A stretch of DNA of 64,000 nucleotides from Halopiger goleimassiliensis (GTDB lineage: Archaea > Halobacteriota > Halobacteria > Halobacteriales > Natrialbaceae): the NCBI RefSeq assembly GCF_000455345.1, contig NZ_HG315690.1, forward strand, positions 1,997,360-2,061,359, in the 5' to 3' direction. How positions within the stretch are numbered: position 1 is the first letter of the stretch; each line of letters starts with the position of its first letter. The notes beneath the pieces are model-generated. The model worked only from the letters and a program-made list of their open reading frames with translations, had not been told where the DNA came from and did no database searches. Positions 35,878-46,309 of this stretch are shown piece after piece. The translations under genes were made by a program, and so were the position numbers.

Positions 35878-36845
35878 TGGCTGACGAACACCAATTCATC
35901 GAGAACGGCCTGCAGCGGTCCCAGATCGACGAGTTCTTCGAAGAAGAACTCGGCCGCGCAGGCTACGGTGGCATGGACGTCGCCAAGACGCCGATGGGAA
36001 CCCAGATCGTCCTCAAGGCCGAGAAGCCGGGGATGGTCATCGGCAAAGGCGGCGAGAACATCCGGAAGGTCACGACGGCCCTCGAGGAGAAGTTCAACCT
36101 CGAGGACCCCCAGATCGACGTGCAGGAGGTCGACGAACCCGACCTCAACGCGCGGATCGTCGCTGACCGCCTGGCCAACGCCCTGGAACGGGGCTGGTAC
36201 TTCCGCAAGGCCGGTCACACGACGATCGACCGGATCATGGAAGCCGGCGCGCTGGGTGCCGAGATCGTCCTCTCCGGGAAGGTCACGGGTGCCCGCTCGC
36301 GCGTCGAGAAGTTCAACCGCGGCTACATCAAGCACAACGGCGAACCCGCCGAAGAGATCGTCGACGAGGGCCAGGCGACGGCCGTCATGAAGCTGGGCAC
36401 GATCGGCGTGACGGTGAAGATCATCCCGCCGGACGCCGAACTGCCCGACGACTTCACCATCCGCGACGACGTCGACCCCGAGGAACTCGTCCCCGACGCC
36501 GTCGAGGCCAACGAGGCCGAAGGCGTCGAGGAACTCCTCGAGGGCGAACCCGAGGAGGCCGAGGCCGCCGCCGAGGGCGTCGAAGCCCCGGCCGACGAGG
36601 CCGTCGAAACCGCCGGTGACGAGGACGACCTCGACGAGGAGGTCGTCGAAGAGGTCATCGAGGAAGAGGTCGAGGCCGACGCCGACGAGGAGTTCGAAGA
36701 AGTCGAAGTCCCCGGCGAAGACGACGACGTCGCGGAAGAACTCGAGGAACTCGAGGAAGACGTCGAGGCGGAAGCCGAGGAACTCGTCGCCGAGATGGAC
36801 GAGGAAGCCGACGCCGACGACGAAGACGAGGGAGGTGATGCCTGA
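35877..36845 (+). CDS. rps3p: Ribosomal protein uS3 with a long acidic tail
   Basis: uS3 lies at the mRNA entry channel. The first 210 residues hold the KH domain ([23 protein letters not shown]) and the C-terminal S3 domain ([38 protein letters not shown]). Residues from about 200 to 322 are a repetitive Glu/Asp/Ala/Val tail, which makes the protein about 110 residues longer than the common archaeal form. The tail is probably disordered and a halophilic elaboration. Confidence 0.96.
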   Translation: MADEHQFIENGLQRSQIDEFFEEELGRAGYGGMDVAKTPMGTQIVLKAEKPGMVIGKGGENIRKVTTALEEKFNLEDPQIDVQEVDEPDLNARIVADRLANALERGWYFRKAGHTTIDRIMEAGALGAEIVLSGKVTGARSRVEKFNRGYIKHNGEPAEEIVDEGQATAVMKLGTIGVTVKIIPPDAELPDDFTIRDDVDPEELVPDAVEANEAEGVEELLEGEPEEAEAAAEGVEAPADEAVETAGDEDDLDEEVVEEVIEEEVEADADEEFEEVEVPGEDDDVAEELEELEEDVEAEAEELVAEMDEEADADDEDEGGDA

Positions 36846-37063
36846 TGGCGATCCTGCACGTCGAAGAGATCCGCGACATGACCCCTGCCGAACGGCAGGA
36901 GGAACTCGAGGAGCTCGAGACCGAACTGCTCAACCAGAAATCCGTCCTCGCGGCCGGTGGTGCCCCGGAGAATCCGGGCCGCATCGGCGAGCTGAGTCGC
37001 ACCATCGCGCGGATCAAGACGATCCAGCGCGAAGAGGGCGATCTGGACGAAGACGAGGAATAA
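36845..37063 (+). CDS. rpl29p: Ribosomal protein uL29
   Basis: uL29 packs next to uL23 at the tunnel exit. At 72 residues it is the usual pair of long helices: [31 protein letters not shown] and [22 protein letters not shown]. It shares one base with the end of uS3 and is followed after three bases by the RNase P subunit gene. Confidence 0.95.
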   Translation: MAILHVEEIRDMTPAERQEELEELETELLNQKSVLAAGGAPENPGRIGELSRTIARIKTIQREEGDLDEDEE

Positions 37064-37066
37064 GAG

Positions 37067-37528
37067 ATGGCACTGACACCCGAGACGCTGCCGCGACACG
37101 AACTCAACGGACTGCCCGTCCGCGTCGTCGAGAGCGACGACGAGGGACGGGTGGGCCTCGAGGGGCGCGTCGTCGTCGAGACGACGAACACCCTCTCGGT
37201 TGAAGTTCGTGAAGACGGCGAGTCTCGGGTCGTCACGGTGCCGAAATCGGGCTCGACGTTCGAGTTCGCGATCACAGATGACGCCGCCGACCTCGCCAAG
37301 GGGTCGGGGACCGCGTCCAAACTGGCCGAATCCCAACCCTCCGAGGCCGAAACCGGCGAGGAGGAGCGAGCCGGCGGTGACCCCGTCGGCTGTCGTGGCG
37401 ACGATCCCTCGCGAGGTCGTCGTGACGACGCCGGCGAGGACGTGGCCTACGTTACGGTCGATGGATCGCGACTGCTCTCACGACCCGCCCGACGCACGGA
37501 AACGAGTGGTGACTCACCATGGCAATAG
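37067..37528 (+). CDS. rnp1: Ribonuclease P protein component 1 (Rpp29/Pop4)
   Basis: Rpp29 is an Sm-like protein subunit of archaeal RNase P, which trims tRNA 5' ends. The 153-residue sequence keeps the family core: [40 protein letters not shown] and [15 protein letters not shown], then [18 protein letters not shown] near the C-terminus. Between them lies a long acidic, low-complexity insert (about residues 80-125). It is embedded in the ribosomal cluster as in many archaea and overlaps uS17 by ten bases. Confidence 0.93.
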   Translation: MALTPETLPRHELNGLPVRVVESDDEGRVGLEGRVVVETTNTLSVEVREDGESRVVTVPKSGSTFEFAITDDAADLAKGSGTASKLAESQPSEAETGEEERAGGDPVGCRGDDPSRGRRDDAGEDVAYVTVDGSRLLSRPARRTETSGDSPWQ

Positions 37529-37956
37529 GACTAGACGTTGAAACCCCTCCGGAACCCGAAAACCCGGAGGAATACGACTACGAGAAGTGTCCGTTCTACG
37601 GCGACCTTCCCGTTCGAGGCCAGATCCTCGAGGGAACCGTCGTCTCGACGGACATGGACAAGACCGTCGTCGTCGAGCGAGAGTACGACGTTGCCGTACC
37701 GAAGTACGACCGGTACATGAAACGTCGCTCGCGCATCCCGGCTCACGTGCCGGGCGTGCTCGAGCCGCTCTCGGTCGGCGACTCGGTCAAGATCGCAGAG
37801 ACCCGACCACTGTCGAAGACGAAATCGCACGTGGTCGTCGAAGTAACCGAAGAAGCGACCGCGGAGGACGTCGCGGAGCTGACCGGCCAGACCGAACCCG
37901 AGCCGGAGCTCTCCGACGAGGACTTCGCGGCCGAAGCCGACGAGGGTGATCAGTGA
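37519..37956 (+). CDS. rps17p: Ribosomal protein uS17
   Basis: uS17 binds the 5' domain of 16S rRNA. The 145-residue archaeal form has an N-terminal extension with [14 protein letters not shown], the OB core [42 protein letters not shown], and an acidic tail of about 30 residues. It begins within the RNase P subunit gene and ends sharing one base with the uL14 start. Confidence 0.96.
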   Translation: MAIGLDVETPPEPENPEEYDYEKCPFYGDLPVRGQILEGTVVSTDMDKTVVVEREYDVAVPKYDRYMKRRSRIPAHVPGVLEPLSVGDSVKIAETRPLSKTKSHVVVEVTEEATAEDVAELTGQTEPEPELSDEDFAAEADEGDQ

Positions 37957-38354
37957 TGGAGGCGATGAAAGCCGACGTCACGCAGGGCCTGAAGAAGGGC
38001 TCGCTGGTCACGTGCGCCGACAACACCGGCGCGCGTGAGCTGAAGGTCATCAGCGTCTCGGGCTACCACGGCACCAAGAACCGCCAGCCGAAGGCGGGAC
38101 TCGGTGACAAGGTGACCGTCTCGGTCACGAAGGGTACCCCCGAGATGCGACGGCAGGTCCTCGAAGCGGTGATCGTCCGCCAGCGGAAATCGGTCCGCCG
38201 ACCGGACGGCACGCGCCTGAAGTTCGAGGACAACGCGGCCGTCATCATCGACGAGAACGAAGAGCCCCGCGGCACGGAGATCAAGGGGCCGATCGCTCGA
38301 GAAGTCGCAGAGCGCTTCGGAGCAATTGCCTCCACCGCGACGATGATCGTATAG
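37956..38354 (+). CDS. rpl14p: Ribosomal protein uL14
   Basis: uL14 contacts the small subunit and translation GTPases. The 132-residue sequence includes [27 protein letters not shown], a [15 protein letters not shown] core, and [33 protein letters not shown] chose the ATG at 37956, which overlaps the uS17 stop; a GTG one codon earlier and an ATG at 37965 are alternatives. Confidence 0.96.
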   Translation: MEAMKADVTQGLKKGSLVTCADNTGARELKVISVSGYHGTKNRQPKAGLGDKVTVSVTKGTPEMRRQVLEAVIVRQRKSVRRPDGTRLKFEDNAAVIIDENEEPRGTEIKGPIAREVAERFGAIASTATMIV

Positions 38355-38356
38355 AT

Positions 38357-38719
38357 ATGAGCGAGCAACCACACAAACAGCGAACCCAGACGGAGCGTGC
38401 GCCGCTGCACCAGCGACACAAGCAGCTCCACGCGACGCTGTCCGACGAGCTCCGCGAGGAGTACGGCACCCGTCGCGCCCGCGTCAACGCGGGCGACACG
38501 GTCGAGGTCATGCGCGGGGACTACGCCGGCGAAGAAGGCGAGGTCCTGCGCGCGATCCTCGAGGACGGGACGATCCACGTCGAGGACGTGACGATCGAGA
38601 CGGCCGACGGCGAGGAAGTGCCGCGACCGCTCGACCCGTCGAACGTCCGGATCACGGAGCTCGATCTGGAGGACGAGCGTCGCGAGGCGCGCCTCGAAGA
38701 ACGAGGTGACAGCGAATGA
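38357..38719 (+). CDS. rpl24p: Ribosomal protein uL24
   Basis: uL24 is an assembly initiator of the large subunit. The 120-residue sequence has the archaeal N-terminus [40 protein letters not shown] and the KOW motif [35 protein letters not shown]. It follows uL14 by two bases and overlaps eS4 by four. Confidence 0.96.
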   Translation: MSEQPHKQRTQTERAPLHQRHKQLHATLSDELREEYGTRRARVNAGDTVEVMRGDYAGEEGEVLRAILEDGTIHVEDVTIETADGEEVPRPLDPSNVRITELDLEDERREARLEERGDSE

Positions 38720-39465
38720 CGAAACACCAGAAGCGACTGTCAGTACCGAAGTCCTGGCCGGTCGAGCGCAAGACCGACGTGTTCACGGTCAAGGCCGGTG
38801 CCGGCCCGCACGGCGAAGAGGGCGTTCCCCTCGTCGTGTTGCTGCGGGACGTGCTCGGCTACGTCGACTCGGCGAAGGAAGCACGATTCGCCCTCAACGA
38901 GGACTCCATCCTCGTCAACGGGCAGGCGATCAACGACGAGAAGCGGCCGATCGGGATCTTCGACATCATCGCGTTCCCCGGCCGCGAGGAGTACTACCGC
39001 GTCTTCCCCGACGAGGGCGGTCGGCTCGCGCTGACCGAGATCGACGCCGACGCCGCGGGGAGCCGCCTCGGCAAGATCGAGAAGAAACAGCACGTCCCCG
39101 GCGGCGACGTCCAGCTGACGCTGCACGACGGAACCAACGTCACCGTCGAGGGCGACGGCGAGTACAGCACGAACGACTCGATCGTCGTCGACAACGACGA
39201 CAAGTCGATCGTCGCGCACTTCCCCTACGAGGAAGGTGCACTCGTCACCGCCATCCGCGGCAACCACGGCGGCAAGATCGGCGAGATCGAGACGATCGAC
39301 GTCACGCCGGGCAGCGGCTCGAACACCGTCGGCGTCTCCACCGACGACGGCGGCTTCGAGACCGTTGAGGAGTACGTCGTCGTGATCGACGAGAACTTCA
39401 CGGGCGACGACTCGTCGTCGGAAGACGCGAGCGGTGAAACCGTGAGCGCGGGTGATGACGAATGA
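38716..39465 (+). CDS. rps4e: Ribosomal protein eS4
   Basis: eS4 is an archaeal/eukaryotic small-subunit protein. The 249-residue sequence opens with [30 protein letters not shown], has an S4-type RNA-binding region ([45 protein letters not shown]), then a central domain and a KOW motif ([20 protein letters not shown]). The tail is acidic and Ser/Asp-rich. It overlaps uL24 and uL5 by four bases each. Confidence 0.96.
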   Translation: MTKHQKRLSVPKSWPVERKTDVFTVKAGAGPHGEEGVPLVVLLRDVLGYVDSAKEARFALNEDSILVNGQAINDEKRPIGIFDIIAFPGREEYYRVFPDEGGRLALTEIDADAAGSRLGKIEKKQHVPGGDVQLTLHDGTNVTVEGDGEYSTNDSIVVDNDDKSIVAHFPYEEGALVTAIRGNHGGKIGEIETIDVTPGSGSNTVGVSTDDGGFETVEEYVVVIDENFTGDDSSSEDASGETVSAGDDE

Positions 39466-39998
39466 GCGAGGCCGAAGCCGACTTCCACGAGATGCGCGAA
39501 CCGCGCGTCGAGAAGGTCGTCGTCCACATGGGCGTCGGTCAGGGCGGTCGCGAACTCGGCCACGCCGAGGACATCATCGAGGAGATCACCGGCCAGGAGA
39601 GCGTCCGCACCCAGGCACAACGGACCGAACCCGACTTCGGCATTCGCCAGGGCGACCCGATCGGCACGAAGGTCACCCTTCGTGGCGAGGACGCCACCGA
39701 CTTCCTCGAGACCGCCCTGCCGCTCGCGGAGCTCTCCGCGAACCAGTTCGACGACACGGGCAACTTCAGCTTCGGCGTCGAGGAACACACCGAGTTCCCG
39801 AGCCAGGAGTACGACCCGAACGTCGGGATCTATGGGCTGGACGTCACCGTCAACCTGGTGCGTCCGGGCTACCGCATCTCCAAGCGCGACAAGGCCACCC
39901 GCTCGATCCCGTCGAAACACCGACTGACGCCCGAGGACGCGATTTCGTATCTCGAGGCGAACTTCGACGTCACCGTCGAGGAGGCAGACGATGAGTGA
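39462..39998 (+). CDS. rpl5p: Ribosomal protein uL5
   Basis: uL5 binds 5S rRNA and contacts P-site tRNA. The 178-residue sequence contains [61 protein letters not shown] and the C-terminal [26 protein letters not shown]. It starts in the last codons of eS4 and overlaps uS14 by eight bases. Confidence 0.97.
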   Translation: MSEAEADFHEMREPRVEKVVVHMGVGQGGRELGHAEDIIEEITGQESVRTQAQRTEPDFGIRQGDPIGTKVTLRGEDATDFLETALPLAELSANQFDDTGNFSFGVEEHTEFPSQEYDPNVGIYGLDVTVNLVRPGYRISKRDKATRSIPSKHRLTPEDAISYLEANFDVTVEEADDE

Positions 39999-40182
39999 AA
40001 GCGAACCAGACGAGCGCGAGCGCGAACGCACGGGCGAGCACGCCGCCAAGCGCACCGGCCAGATCGAGGAGTGCCAGCGCTGTGGCCGCAAGCAGGGGTT
40101 GGTGGGCAAGTACGACATCAACCTCTGTCGGCAGTGCTTCCGTGAGATCGCTCGCGACATGGGATTCAAGAAGTACCGATAA
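39991..40182 (+). CDS. rps14p: Ribosomal protein uS14 (zinc form)
   Basis: uS14 is in the head of the small subunit. This 63-residue form has the zinc knuckle CQRC and CRQC separated by 17 residues ([14 protein letters not shown] between them) and the conserved tail [14 protein letters not shown]. The first 20 residues are a charged extension. It begins inside the end of uL5 and ends one base before uS8. Confidence 0.95.
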   Translation: MSESEPDERERERTGEHAAKRTGQIEECQRCGRKQGLVGKYDINLCRQCFREIARDMGFKKYR

Positions 40183-40183
40183 C

Positions 40184-40576
40184 ATGACAGGGAACGATCC
40201 ACTCAGCAACGCGCTCTCGGGCATCGACAACGCCGAGAGCGTCGGGAAACTGAGCCACGAGGTAGCGCCCGCCTCGAACGAGATCGGCAGCGTACTCGAG
40301 GTCTTCTACGACCGCGGGTACATCGACGGCTTCGAGTTCGTCGACGACGGGAAAGCCGGTCGGTTCGAGGTCGAACTGAAAGGAGCGATCAACGAGTGTG
40401 GCCCCGTCAAGCCCCGCTACAGCGCCGGTGCCGACGAGTTCGAGAAGTGGGAGAAGCGATTCCTCCCGGCTCGAGACTTCGGTGCCCTCGTCGTCACGAC
40501 GAGCAGTGGCATCATGAGCCACTACGAAGCGCGCGAGCAGGGCATCGGGGGCCAAGTGATCGCGTACGTCTACTAA
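40184..40576 (+). CDS. rps8p: Ribosomal protein uS8
   Basis: uS8 binds the central domain of 16S rRNA. The 130-residue sequence starts [22 protein letters not shown] and ends with the conserved [36 protein letters not shown]. The ATG at 40184, one base after the uS14 stop, is chosen over longer frame starts that run through uS14. Confidence 0.97.
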   Translation: MTGNDPLSNALSGIDNAESVGKLSHEVAPASNEIGSVLEVFYDRGYIDGFEFVDDGKAGRFEVELKGAINECGPVKPRYSAGADEFEKWEKRFLPARDFGALVVTTSSGIMSHYEAREQGIGGQVIAYVY

Positions 40577-40578
40577 CC

Positions 40579-41112
40579 ATGCGAGTCGAACTGGACATCC
40601 CCGACGAGGTAACCGTCGAGAAAGACCACCTCGACGTGACCGTCGACGGACCGGAAGGCAGCGTCACCCGCCGCCTCTGGTACCCCGACGTGAGCGTCAC
40701 GGTCGACGACGGACAGGTAGTGATCGAAAGCGAGAACGAGGACGCGAAGACCACGGCGACGGTCGGGACCTTCGAGAGTCACCTCGAGAACGCGTTCCAC
40801 GGCGTCACCGAGGGCTGGGAGTACAAGATGGAAGTCTTCTACTCCCACTTCCCGATGCAGGTTCGCGTCGAAGGCGACGACGTCGTCATCGAGAACTTCC
40901 TCGGTGAGAAGGCCCCGCGACGGACGCCGATCCACGGCGACACGGACGTCTCCGTCGACGACGAGGTCATCGTCCTCTCCGGTCCCGACAAGGAAGACGT
41001 CGGCCAGACGGCCGCGGACATCGAGCAGTTGACGAAGGTCAGCGGCAAGGACACCCGCGTCTTCCAGGACGGTGTCTACATCACCGAGAAACCCGCGACA
41101 GGAGGTGCCTGA
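40579..41112 (+). CDS. rpl6p: Ribosomal protein uL6
   Basis: uL6 lies near the factor-binding site. The 177-residue protein has two copies of the L6 alpha/beta fold, with VTVDGPEGSVTRRLWYPDVSVTV in the first, GVTEGWEYKMEVFYSHFPMQVRVEGD between them and ENFLGEKAPRRTPIHGDTDVSVDDEVIVLSGPDKEDVGQTAADIEQLTK in the second. The ATG at 40579 is two bases after uS8. Confidence 0.96.
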   Translation: MRVELDIPDEVTVEKDHLDVTVDGPEGSVTRRLWYPDVSVTVDDGQVVIESENEDAKTTATVGTFESHLENAFHGVTEGWEYKMEVFYSHFPMQVRVEGDDVVIENFLGEKAPRRTPIHGDTDVSVDDEVIVLSGPDKEDVGQTAADIEQLTKVSGKDTRVFQDGVYITEKPATGGA

Positions 41113-41115
41113 TAG

Positions 41116-41856
41116 ATGGCTGACGAGGAACAATCCAACGACGAACAGGCGGCTGCCGACGAGCCGGACTCGCTCGAGGACATCAGCGGCGTCGGCGCGA
41201 GCAAGGCCGACGCGCTGCGCGACGCCGGCTTCGAGACCATCCAGGACGTCAAGGAAGCCGACCAGGACGACCTGGCCGAAGCCGAGGGCGTCGGCAACGC
41301 GCTCGCCGCGCGTATCAAAGCCGACGTCGGTGACCTCGAGGTCACCGAGGAGACCGAGGCCGAGATCGAAGACGAAGCCGCGCCGGAGGAGCCGGCCGAG
41401 GACGTCGAGACGGAACTGCAGGCCCGCGGACTGACCGAGAAGACGCCCGAACTCAGCGACGAGGAACAGCGCCTGCTCCAGCGCCGGCGCGAGGTCGGCA
41501 AACCGCAGTTCAACCGACAGGATTACCACAAGAAAAAGCGGACGCCCGAATCCTGGCGTCGACCGCGCGGCCAGCTATCCAAGCAGCGCCGCGGTATCAA
41601 GGGCAAAGGCCCGAAAGTCGAAGCCGGCTTCCGGTCGCCCACCGAGGTTCGGGGCAAACACCCCAGCGGCTTCGAGGAAGTCTACGTCGAGAACCCCGAC
41701 GACCTCGAGGGCGTCGACGGTTCTCGCGAGGCCGTTCGCATCGCCTCCTCGGTCGGCGCGCGCAAGCGCGAGCGCATCGAGGAACTCGCCGAGGAAGAAG
41801 GCATCCGCGTACTGAACCCGACCTACGAGGAAGTGGAGGTGGAATCAGATGACTGA
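41116..41856 (+). CDS. rpl32e: Ribosomal protein eL32 with N-terminal helix-hairpin-helix domain
   Basis: The conserved eL32 core is in the C-terminal half ([53 protein letters not shown]). The first 115 residues add an acidic leader and a helix-hairpin-helix module ([49 protein letters not shown]), giving 246 residues against about 130 for a minimal eL32. An N-terminal extension is known in haloarchaeal eL32. It overlaps eL19 by eight bases. Confidence 0.95.
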   Translation: MADEEQSNDEQAAADEPDSLEDISGVGASKADALRDAGFETIQDVKEADQDDLAEAEGVGNALAARIKADVGDLEVTEETEAEIEDEAAPEEPAEDVETELQARGLTEKTPELSDEEQRLLQRRREVGKPQFNRQDYHKKKRTPESWRRPRGQLSKQRRGIKGKGPKVEAGFRSPTEVRGKHPSGFEEVYVENPDDLEGVDGSREAVRIASSVGARKRERIEELAEEEGIRVLNPTYEEVEVESDD

Positions 41857-42298
41857 TCTCTCCGCACAGAAGCGACTGGCAGCCGACGTCTTAGACGTCG
41901 GCAAGAATCGGATCTGGCTCGACCCCGACGCCCAGGGCGAGATCGCCGAAGCGATCACTCGCGACGAGGTTCGCGAGCTGATCGACGAGGGGATCATCCA
42001 GGCCGAGGACGCCGCGGGCAACTCCCGTGGCCGCGCCCGCGAACGGAACGCGAAGCGATCCTACGGGCACCAGAAGGGTCCGGGGAAGCGCAAGGGCAAG
42101 AAGGGCGCTCGCCAGGATCCGAAACAGGAGTGGCAGGACAAGATTCGCGCACAGCGCCGGAAGCTGCGCGAACTCCGCGACAAGGGCGAGATCACGCCCA
42201 CGCAGTACCGCGAGCTCTACAAGAAGGCTGGCGGCGGGGAGTTCCGTAGCGTCCGGTACCTGTTGAACTACATCGACGAGAACTACGGTGATCAATAA
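41849..42298 (+). CDS. rpl19e: Ribosomal protein eL19
   Basis: eL19 forms an inter-subunit bridge with a long basic helix. The 149-residue sequence has [47 protein letters not shown], then the basic [29 protein letters not shown] stretch and a helical C-terminus. It begins within eL32 and ends sharing one base with uL18. Confidence 0.96.
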   Translation: MTDLSAQKRLAADVLDVGKNRIWLDPDAQGEIAEAITRDEVRELIDEGIIQAEDAAGNSRGRARERNAKRSYGHQKGPGKRKGKKGARQDPKQEWQDKIRAQRRKLRELRDKGEITPTQYRELYKKAGGGEFRSVRYLLNYIDENYGDQ

Positions 42299-42846
42299 TG
42301 GCGACAGGACCACGATACACGGTGCCGATGCGACGTCGGCGCGAGGTCCGGACGGACTACCACCAGAGGTTGCGCCTGCTGAAGTCGGGTAAGCCCCGCC
42401 TCGTCGCTCGAAAGAGCAACAAGCACACCACGGCGCAGCTGATCGTTCCCGGACCCCAAGGCGACGAGACGCTCGCGAGCGCACACTCGAGCGATCTCGA
42501 GGAGTACGGCTGGGAAGCACCCACGAGCAACATTTCGGCGGCGTACCTGACCGGCCTGCTGGCCGGCCAGCGTGCCGTCGAGGCCGGACTCGAGGAAGCA
42601 GTGCTGGACATCGGCCTCAACACGGCGACGCCCGGCAACAAGGTGTTCGCCGTCCAGGAGGGTGCCATCGACGCCGGCCTCGAGATCCCACACAACGATA
42701 GCGTGCTCGCGGACTGGTCGCGTACCCGGGGCGAACACATCGCCGAGTACGCCGAACAGCTCGACGAGCCGCTGTACAGCGGCGAGTTCGACGCAACCGA
42801 CCTACCCGAACACTTCGACGACGTACGAGAGGCGATTCTCGAATGA
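42298..42846 (+). CDS. rpl18p: Ribosomal protein uL18
   Basis: uL18 binds 5S rRNA. The 182-residue archaeal form begins [49 protein letters not shown] and continues with [27 protein letters not shown], and a C-terminal acidic region. It overlaps eL19 by one base and uS5 by four. Confidence 0.96.
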   Translation: MATGPRYTVPMRRRREVRTDYHQRLRLLKSGKPRLVARKSNKHTTAQLIVPGPQGDETLASAHSSDLEEYGWEAPTSNISAAYLTGLLAGQRAVEAGLEEAVLDIGLNTATPGNKVFAVQEGAIDAGLEIPHNDSVLADWSRTRGEHIAEYAEQLDEPLYSGEFDATDLPEHFDDVREAILE

Positions 42847-43502
42847 GCGCAAACGACTACAACGACGACGGATGGGAACCCGTCACCCGTCTCGGCCGGA
42901 AGGTCCAGGAGGGCGACATCGACACGATGGACGACGCCCTCAACTCGGGACTCCCGCTGAAAGAGCCCGAGATCGTCGACCAGCTCCTGCCGGGGCTTGA
43001 CGACGAGGTGCTGGACATCAACATGGTCCAGCGGATGACCGACTCCGGACGCCGCGTGAAGTTCCGCTGCGTGGTCGTCGTGGGCAACCGCGACGGCTAC
43101 GTCGGCTACGCGGAAGGCCGGGACGACCAGGTCGGGTCCGCCATCCAGAAGGCGATCGGTATCGCGAAGCTGAACATGATCAAGGTCCCCCGTGGCTCGG
43201 GGTCGTGGGAGGACCGCTCGGACCGGCCCCACTCCCTGACCCGAAAGACGACGGGGAAGGCCGGCTCCGTCGAGGTCGAGGTCATCCCCGCCCCCGAAGG
43301 GCTGGGCCTGGCCGCCAGCGACACCGTCCGCGCGGTGCTCGAGCTGGCCGGCATCGAGAACGCCTGGACCAAGAGCCACGGCAACACCCGAACCACTGTC
43401 AACCTCGCGAAGGCGACGTTCAACGCGCTCGAGAACGCCTCGCAGTCGCGCATGCCCGAGACGCGAGGCTCCGACCGGGAAGAAGCCGAGGTGAGTGAGT
43501 GA
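42843..43502 (+). CDS. rps5p: Ribosomal protein uS5
   Basis: uS5 lines the mRNA channel and influences decoding accuracy. The 219-residue sequence has the double-stranded RNA-binding-like S5 domain ([37 protein letters not shown]) and the C-terminal fold with [43 protein letters not shown]. It overlaps uL18 by four bases and uL30 by one. Confidence 0.97.
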   Translation: MSANDYNDDGWEPVTRLGRKVQEGDIDTMDDALNSGLPLKEPEIVDQLLPGLDDEVLDINMVQRMTDSGRRVKFRCVVVVGNRDGYVGYAEGRDDQVGSAIQKAIGIAKLNMIKVPRGSGSWEDRSDRPHSLTRKTTGKAGSVEVEVIPAPEGLGLAASDTVRAVLELAGIENAWTKSHGNTRTTVNLAKATFNALENASQSRMPETRGSDREEAEVSE

Positions 43503-43969
43503 TGCGAGCAGTCGTCCAAGTTCGCGGTGAGGTGAACCGCAAGCAGGACATCCAGGACACCCTGGAGATGCTGAACATCCACAACGTCAACCACTGCGCG
43601 CTCGTCCCCGAGACCGACACCTACCAGGGGATGGTCGACAAGGTCAACGACTACGTCGCCCACGGCGAACCCGACGCCGACGTGCTCGAGACCGTGCTGG
43701 AAAAGCGCGCCGAGCCCCTGGAGGGTGACCAGTCGGACGTCGACGAGGAGTGGCTCGCCGAGAACACCGACTACGACGACTTCGGTGCGCTCGCCGAGGC
43801 GCTGCTCGAGGAGGAGACGACGCTGCGCGAGGAGGGCCTCTCCCCGACGCTGCGACTGCACCCGCCACGGGGCGGTCACGACGGTATCAAGAAGCCGACC
43901 GCGGAAGGAGGCCAACTCGGAAAGCATACAACAGAGCAGATTAACGACCTGCTAGAATCGATGCGATAA
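43502..43969 (+). CDS. rpl30p: Ribosomal protein uL30
   Basis: The 155-residue archaeal uL30 opens [61 protein letters not shown] and ends with the conserved LHPPRGGHDGIKKPTAEGGQLGKHTTEQINDLLESM. I chose the ATG at 43502, which overlaps the uS5 stop; a GTG one codon upstream is possible. Confidence 0.96.
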   Translation: MRAVVQVRGEVNRKQDIQDTLEMLNIHNVNHCALVPETDTYQGMVDKVNDYVAHGEPDADVLETVLEKRAEPLEGDQSDVDEEWLAENTDYDDFGALAEALLEEETTLREEGLSPTLRLHPPRGGHDGIKKPTAEGGQLGKHTTEQINDLLESMR

Positions 43970-43971
43970 CC

Positions 43972-44472
43972 ATGACGAGCAAGAAACGACGCCAGCGCGG
44001 CTCCCGAACCCACGGCGGTGGCTCCCACAAGAATCGACGCGGTGCGGGCCATCGCGGTGGCCGTGGCCGTGCCGGGCGCAGCAAACACGAGTTCCACAAC
44101 TACGAACCGAAGCAGAAACACGGCTTCAAGCGTCCGCAGGACGCGCGACCGGACGTCGTCGAGATCGACGTCCGCAAGCTCGACGAGGACGCGATCCTCT
44201 ACGTCGCCGACGGCGACGCCGAGGAGACCGACGACGGCTACCGTATCGACGCCCGTGACGTCGTCGAAGACGGTCACGAGGTCGACGTCGTGAAGGTCCT
44301 CGGCTCCGGCCAGGTCCGCAACGCCCTCGAGGTGACGGCCGACGCCTTCTCGGATGCGGCCGAGGAGAAACTCGAGGCTGCCGGCGGCGAGGCCGTCCTC
44401 TCGGAACGAGCCCAGGACGCCGAATCCGACGACGAAGCCGAGGACGCCGACACTGAACAGACTGAGGACTAA
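43972..44472 (+). CDS. rpl15p: Ribosomal protein uL15
   Basis: uL15 is a late-assembly large-subunit protein. The 166-residue sequence starts with the glycine/arginine-rich SKKRRQRGSRTHGGGSHKNRRGAGHRGGRGRAGRSKHEFHNYEPKQKHGFKRP, then a short globular domain and an acidic tail. It begins two bases after uL30 and ends two bases before secY. Confidence 0.96.
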   Translation: MTSKKRRQRGSRTHGGGSHKNRRGAGHRGGRGRAGRSKHEFHNYEPKQKHGFKRPQDARPDVVEIDVRKLDEDAILYVADGDAEETDDGYRIDARDVVEDGHEVDVVKVLGSGQVRNALEVTADAFSDAAEEKLEAAGGEAVLSERAQDAESDDEAEDADTEQTED

Positions 44473-44474
44473 CT

Positions 44475-45944
44475 ATGGGATGGAAGGAAGTCGCCGAACC
44501 GGTCTTGACGCGGATGCCAGCAGTGCAGCGTCCGCAAAAGCACGTCCCGTTCAAGCGCAAGCTCGCGTGGACTGCCGGCATCCTGATGTTGTACTTCTTC
44601 CTGACGAACATCGCGCTTCTCGGAATGGAAGCCGGCGGGGGAGAAGACCTCTTCAACCAGTTCCGTGCCGTGCTCGCCGGCGAGTTCGGCTCGGTGTTGA
44701 CGGTCGGTATCGGCCCGATCGTCACGGCGAGCATCGTCATGCAGTTGCTCGGCGGTGCGAATCTGCTCGGGCTCGATACCGACGACCCCCGAGACCAGGT
44801 CCTCTACCAGGGCCTCCAGAAGCTGCTCGTCATCGTGATGACCGCACTGACAGCGCTGCCGATGGTGTTCGCCGGCGGCTTCCTGCCAGCCCAGGAATCG
44901 CTGACGCTCGGCGGGATCACCTTCAGCCAGTCCCAGATCCTGTGGATCATGTTCCTCCAGATCTTCGCTGGCGGGATCCTCATCCTCTACATGGACGAGG
45001 TCGTCAGCAAGTGGGGGATCGGTAGCGGGATCGGGCTGTTCATCGTCGCGGGCATCAGCCAGCGGCTCGTCACCGGGTTCATCCAGCCCACGGAGGGTGG
45101 GTTCTTCTACAACTGGTACCTGATCCTCACCCAGCAGATGGAGGTCGGCTCTATCACCTCCCTCAACGGGCTCTCGACGCTGCTGCTGGCGGACGGCGGG
45201 ATGATCATCCCGCTCCTGACGACGCTGCTGATCTTCGGCATCGTCGTCTACGCGGAGTCCGTTCGCGTCGAGATTCCGCTCAGTCACGCCCGGGTCAAGG
45301 GCGCCCGCGGTCGCTTCCCCGTGAAGCTCATCTACGCGAGCGTCCTGCCGATGATCCTCGTTCGGGCGCTGCAGGCGAACGTCCAGTTCATCGGACAGCT
45401 CCTGCACAACCAGCTCGGCGAGAGCATGCCGGCGATTCTCGGCGTGTACAACGCCCAGGGACAGCCGGTGAGTGGGTTCTTCTACTACACCGCGCCGATC
45501 TACTCGTACGAGGACTGGATGTGGTGGACCGGTCAGGTCTCCCAGGACGCGTGGATGGTCATGCTCCGCGTCGGCATCGACCTGACGATCATGGTCGTCG
45601 GCGGTGCGGTCTTCGCCATCTTCTGGGTCGAGACCACCAACATGGGGCCCGACGCGACGGCCCGGCAGATCCAGAACTCCGGGATGCAGATCCCCGGATT
45701 CCGACAGAACGTCGGGGTCTTGGAGCAGGTCATGCACCGCTACATCCCGCAAGTGACCGTCATCGGCGGTGCGCTCGTCGGCCTGCTGGCCGTCTGGGCG
45801 AACATGCTGGGGACGGTCGGCGGCGTCTCGGGAACCGGCCTGCTGCTCGCAGTCTCCATCACCTACAAGCTCTACGAGGAGATCGCCGAGGAGCAGATGA
45901 TGGAGATGCACCCGATGATGCGCCAGATGTTCGGCAAAGAATAG
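44475..45944 (+). CDS. secY: Preprotein translocase subunit SecY
   Basis: SecY forms the protein-conducting channel of the cytoplasmic membrane. The 489-residue protein has ten predicted transmembrane helices, the N-terminal FKRKLAWTAGILMLYFFLTNI helix, a plug-region segment, and the conserved cytoplasmic loop SVRVEIPLSHARVKGARGRFPVKLIYASVLPMIL. It closes the ribosomal cluster, as in other archaea. A T-rich stretch follows. Confidence 0.97.
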   Translation: MGWKEVAEPVLTRMPAVQRPQKHVPFKRKLAWTAGILMLYFFLTNIALLGMEAGGGEDLFNQFRAVLAGEFGSVLTVGIGPIVTASIVMQLLGGANLLGLDTDDPRDQVLYQGLQKLLVIVMTALTALPMVFAGGFLPAQESLTLGGITFSQSQILWIMFLQIFAGGILILYMDEVVSKWGIGSGIGLFIVAGISQRLVTGFIQPTEGGFFYNWYLILTQQMEVGSITSLNGLSTLLLADGGMIIPLLTTLLIFGIVVYAESVRVEIPLSHARVKGARGRFPVKLIYASVLPMILVRALQANVQFIGQLLHNQLGESMPAILGVYNAQGQPVSGFFYYTAPIYSYEDWMWWTGQVSQDAWMVMLRVGIDLTIMVVGGAVFAIFWVETTNMGPDATARQIQNSGMQIPGFRQNVGVLEQVMHRYIPQVTVIGGALVGLLAVWANMLGTVGGVSGTGLLLAVSITYKLYEEIAEEQMMEMHPMMRQMFGKE

Positions 45945-45955
45945 CGAATATCCGG

Positions 45956-45976
45956 CTCTTTTTCCGTTCTTTCGAG
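45956..45976 (+). terminator. T-rich terminator after secY
   Basis: CTCTTTTTCCGTTCTTTC begins about 12 bases after the secY stop codon. Archaeal termination often needs only a T-run on the coding strand, so this is the likely end of the S10/spc transcript. No hairpin is needed or seen. Confidence 0.55.
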
Positions 45977-46309
45977 GGAGCAGACGAATCTATTCGATCT
46001 CCGCACTCGAGCCAGGGGATAGTCGCAGTACCCACGTGCAAGCTCCTGGTAGTACTACGCGTTCGGCAGACGCGTTCACACGGTCCGGAACGGGCTGAAA
46101 CCGACCTCCGCGGTCACGGCCGGTGATCGTTACCGACATCGACCCAGCTGGAGGAACGCCCATGACCGGACGGGTGGAAACGGCCGCTCCGAGAGCGTGT
46201 GGAGGGTTCGACTGCGTTCGAGGGTTTCAGGAACGCGACGCTCGGGCTGCAGAAACACGGTCAACGGTTATGCCCTCCGGAGTACTGTCGTGGAACGGAT
46301 CCGATTCCG
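45977..46309. other. Intergenic region after secY
   Basis: About 330 bases between the secY terminator and the next plus-strand gene. Frames run through it in several phases but none has a start with a recognisable protein; the long frame of the following gene begins here at 46199 without conserved residues. I see no RNA gene or repeat. Confidence 0.5.

Noticed and set aside
44469-45911. A 480-residue minus-strand frame antisense to secY
   Set aside because: SecY on the plus strand is certain; the antisense product is charged, repetitive and unlike any family.
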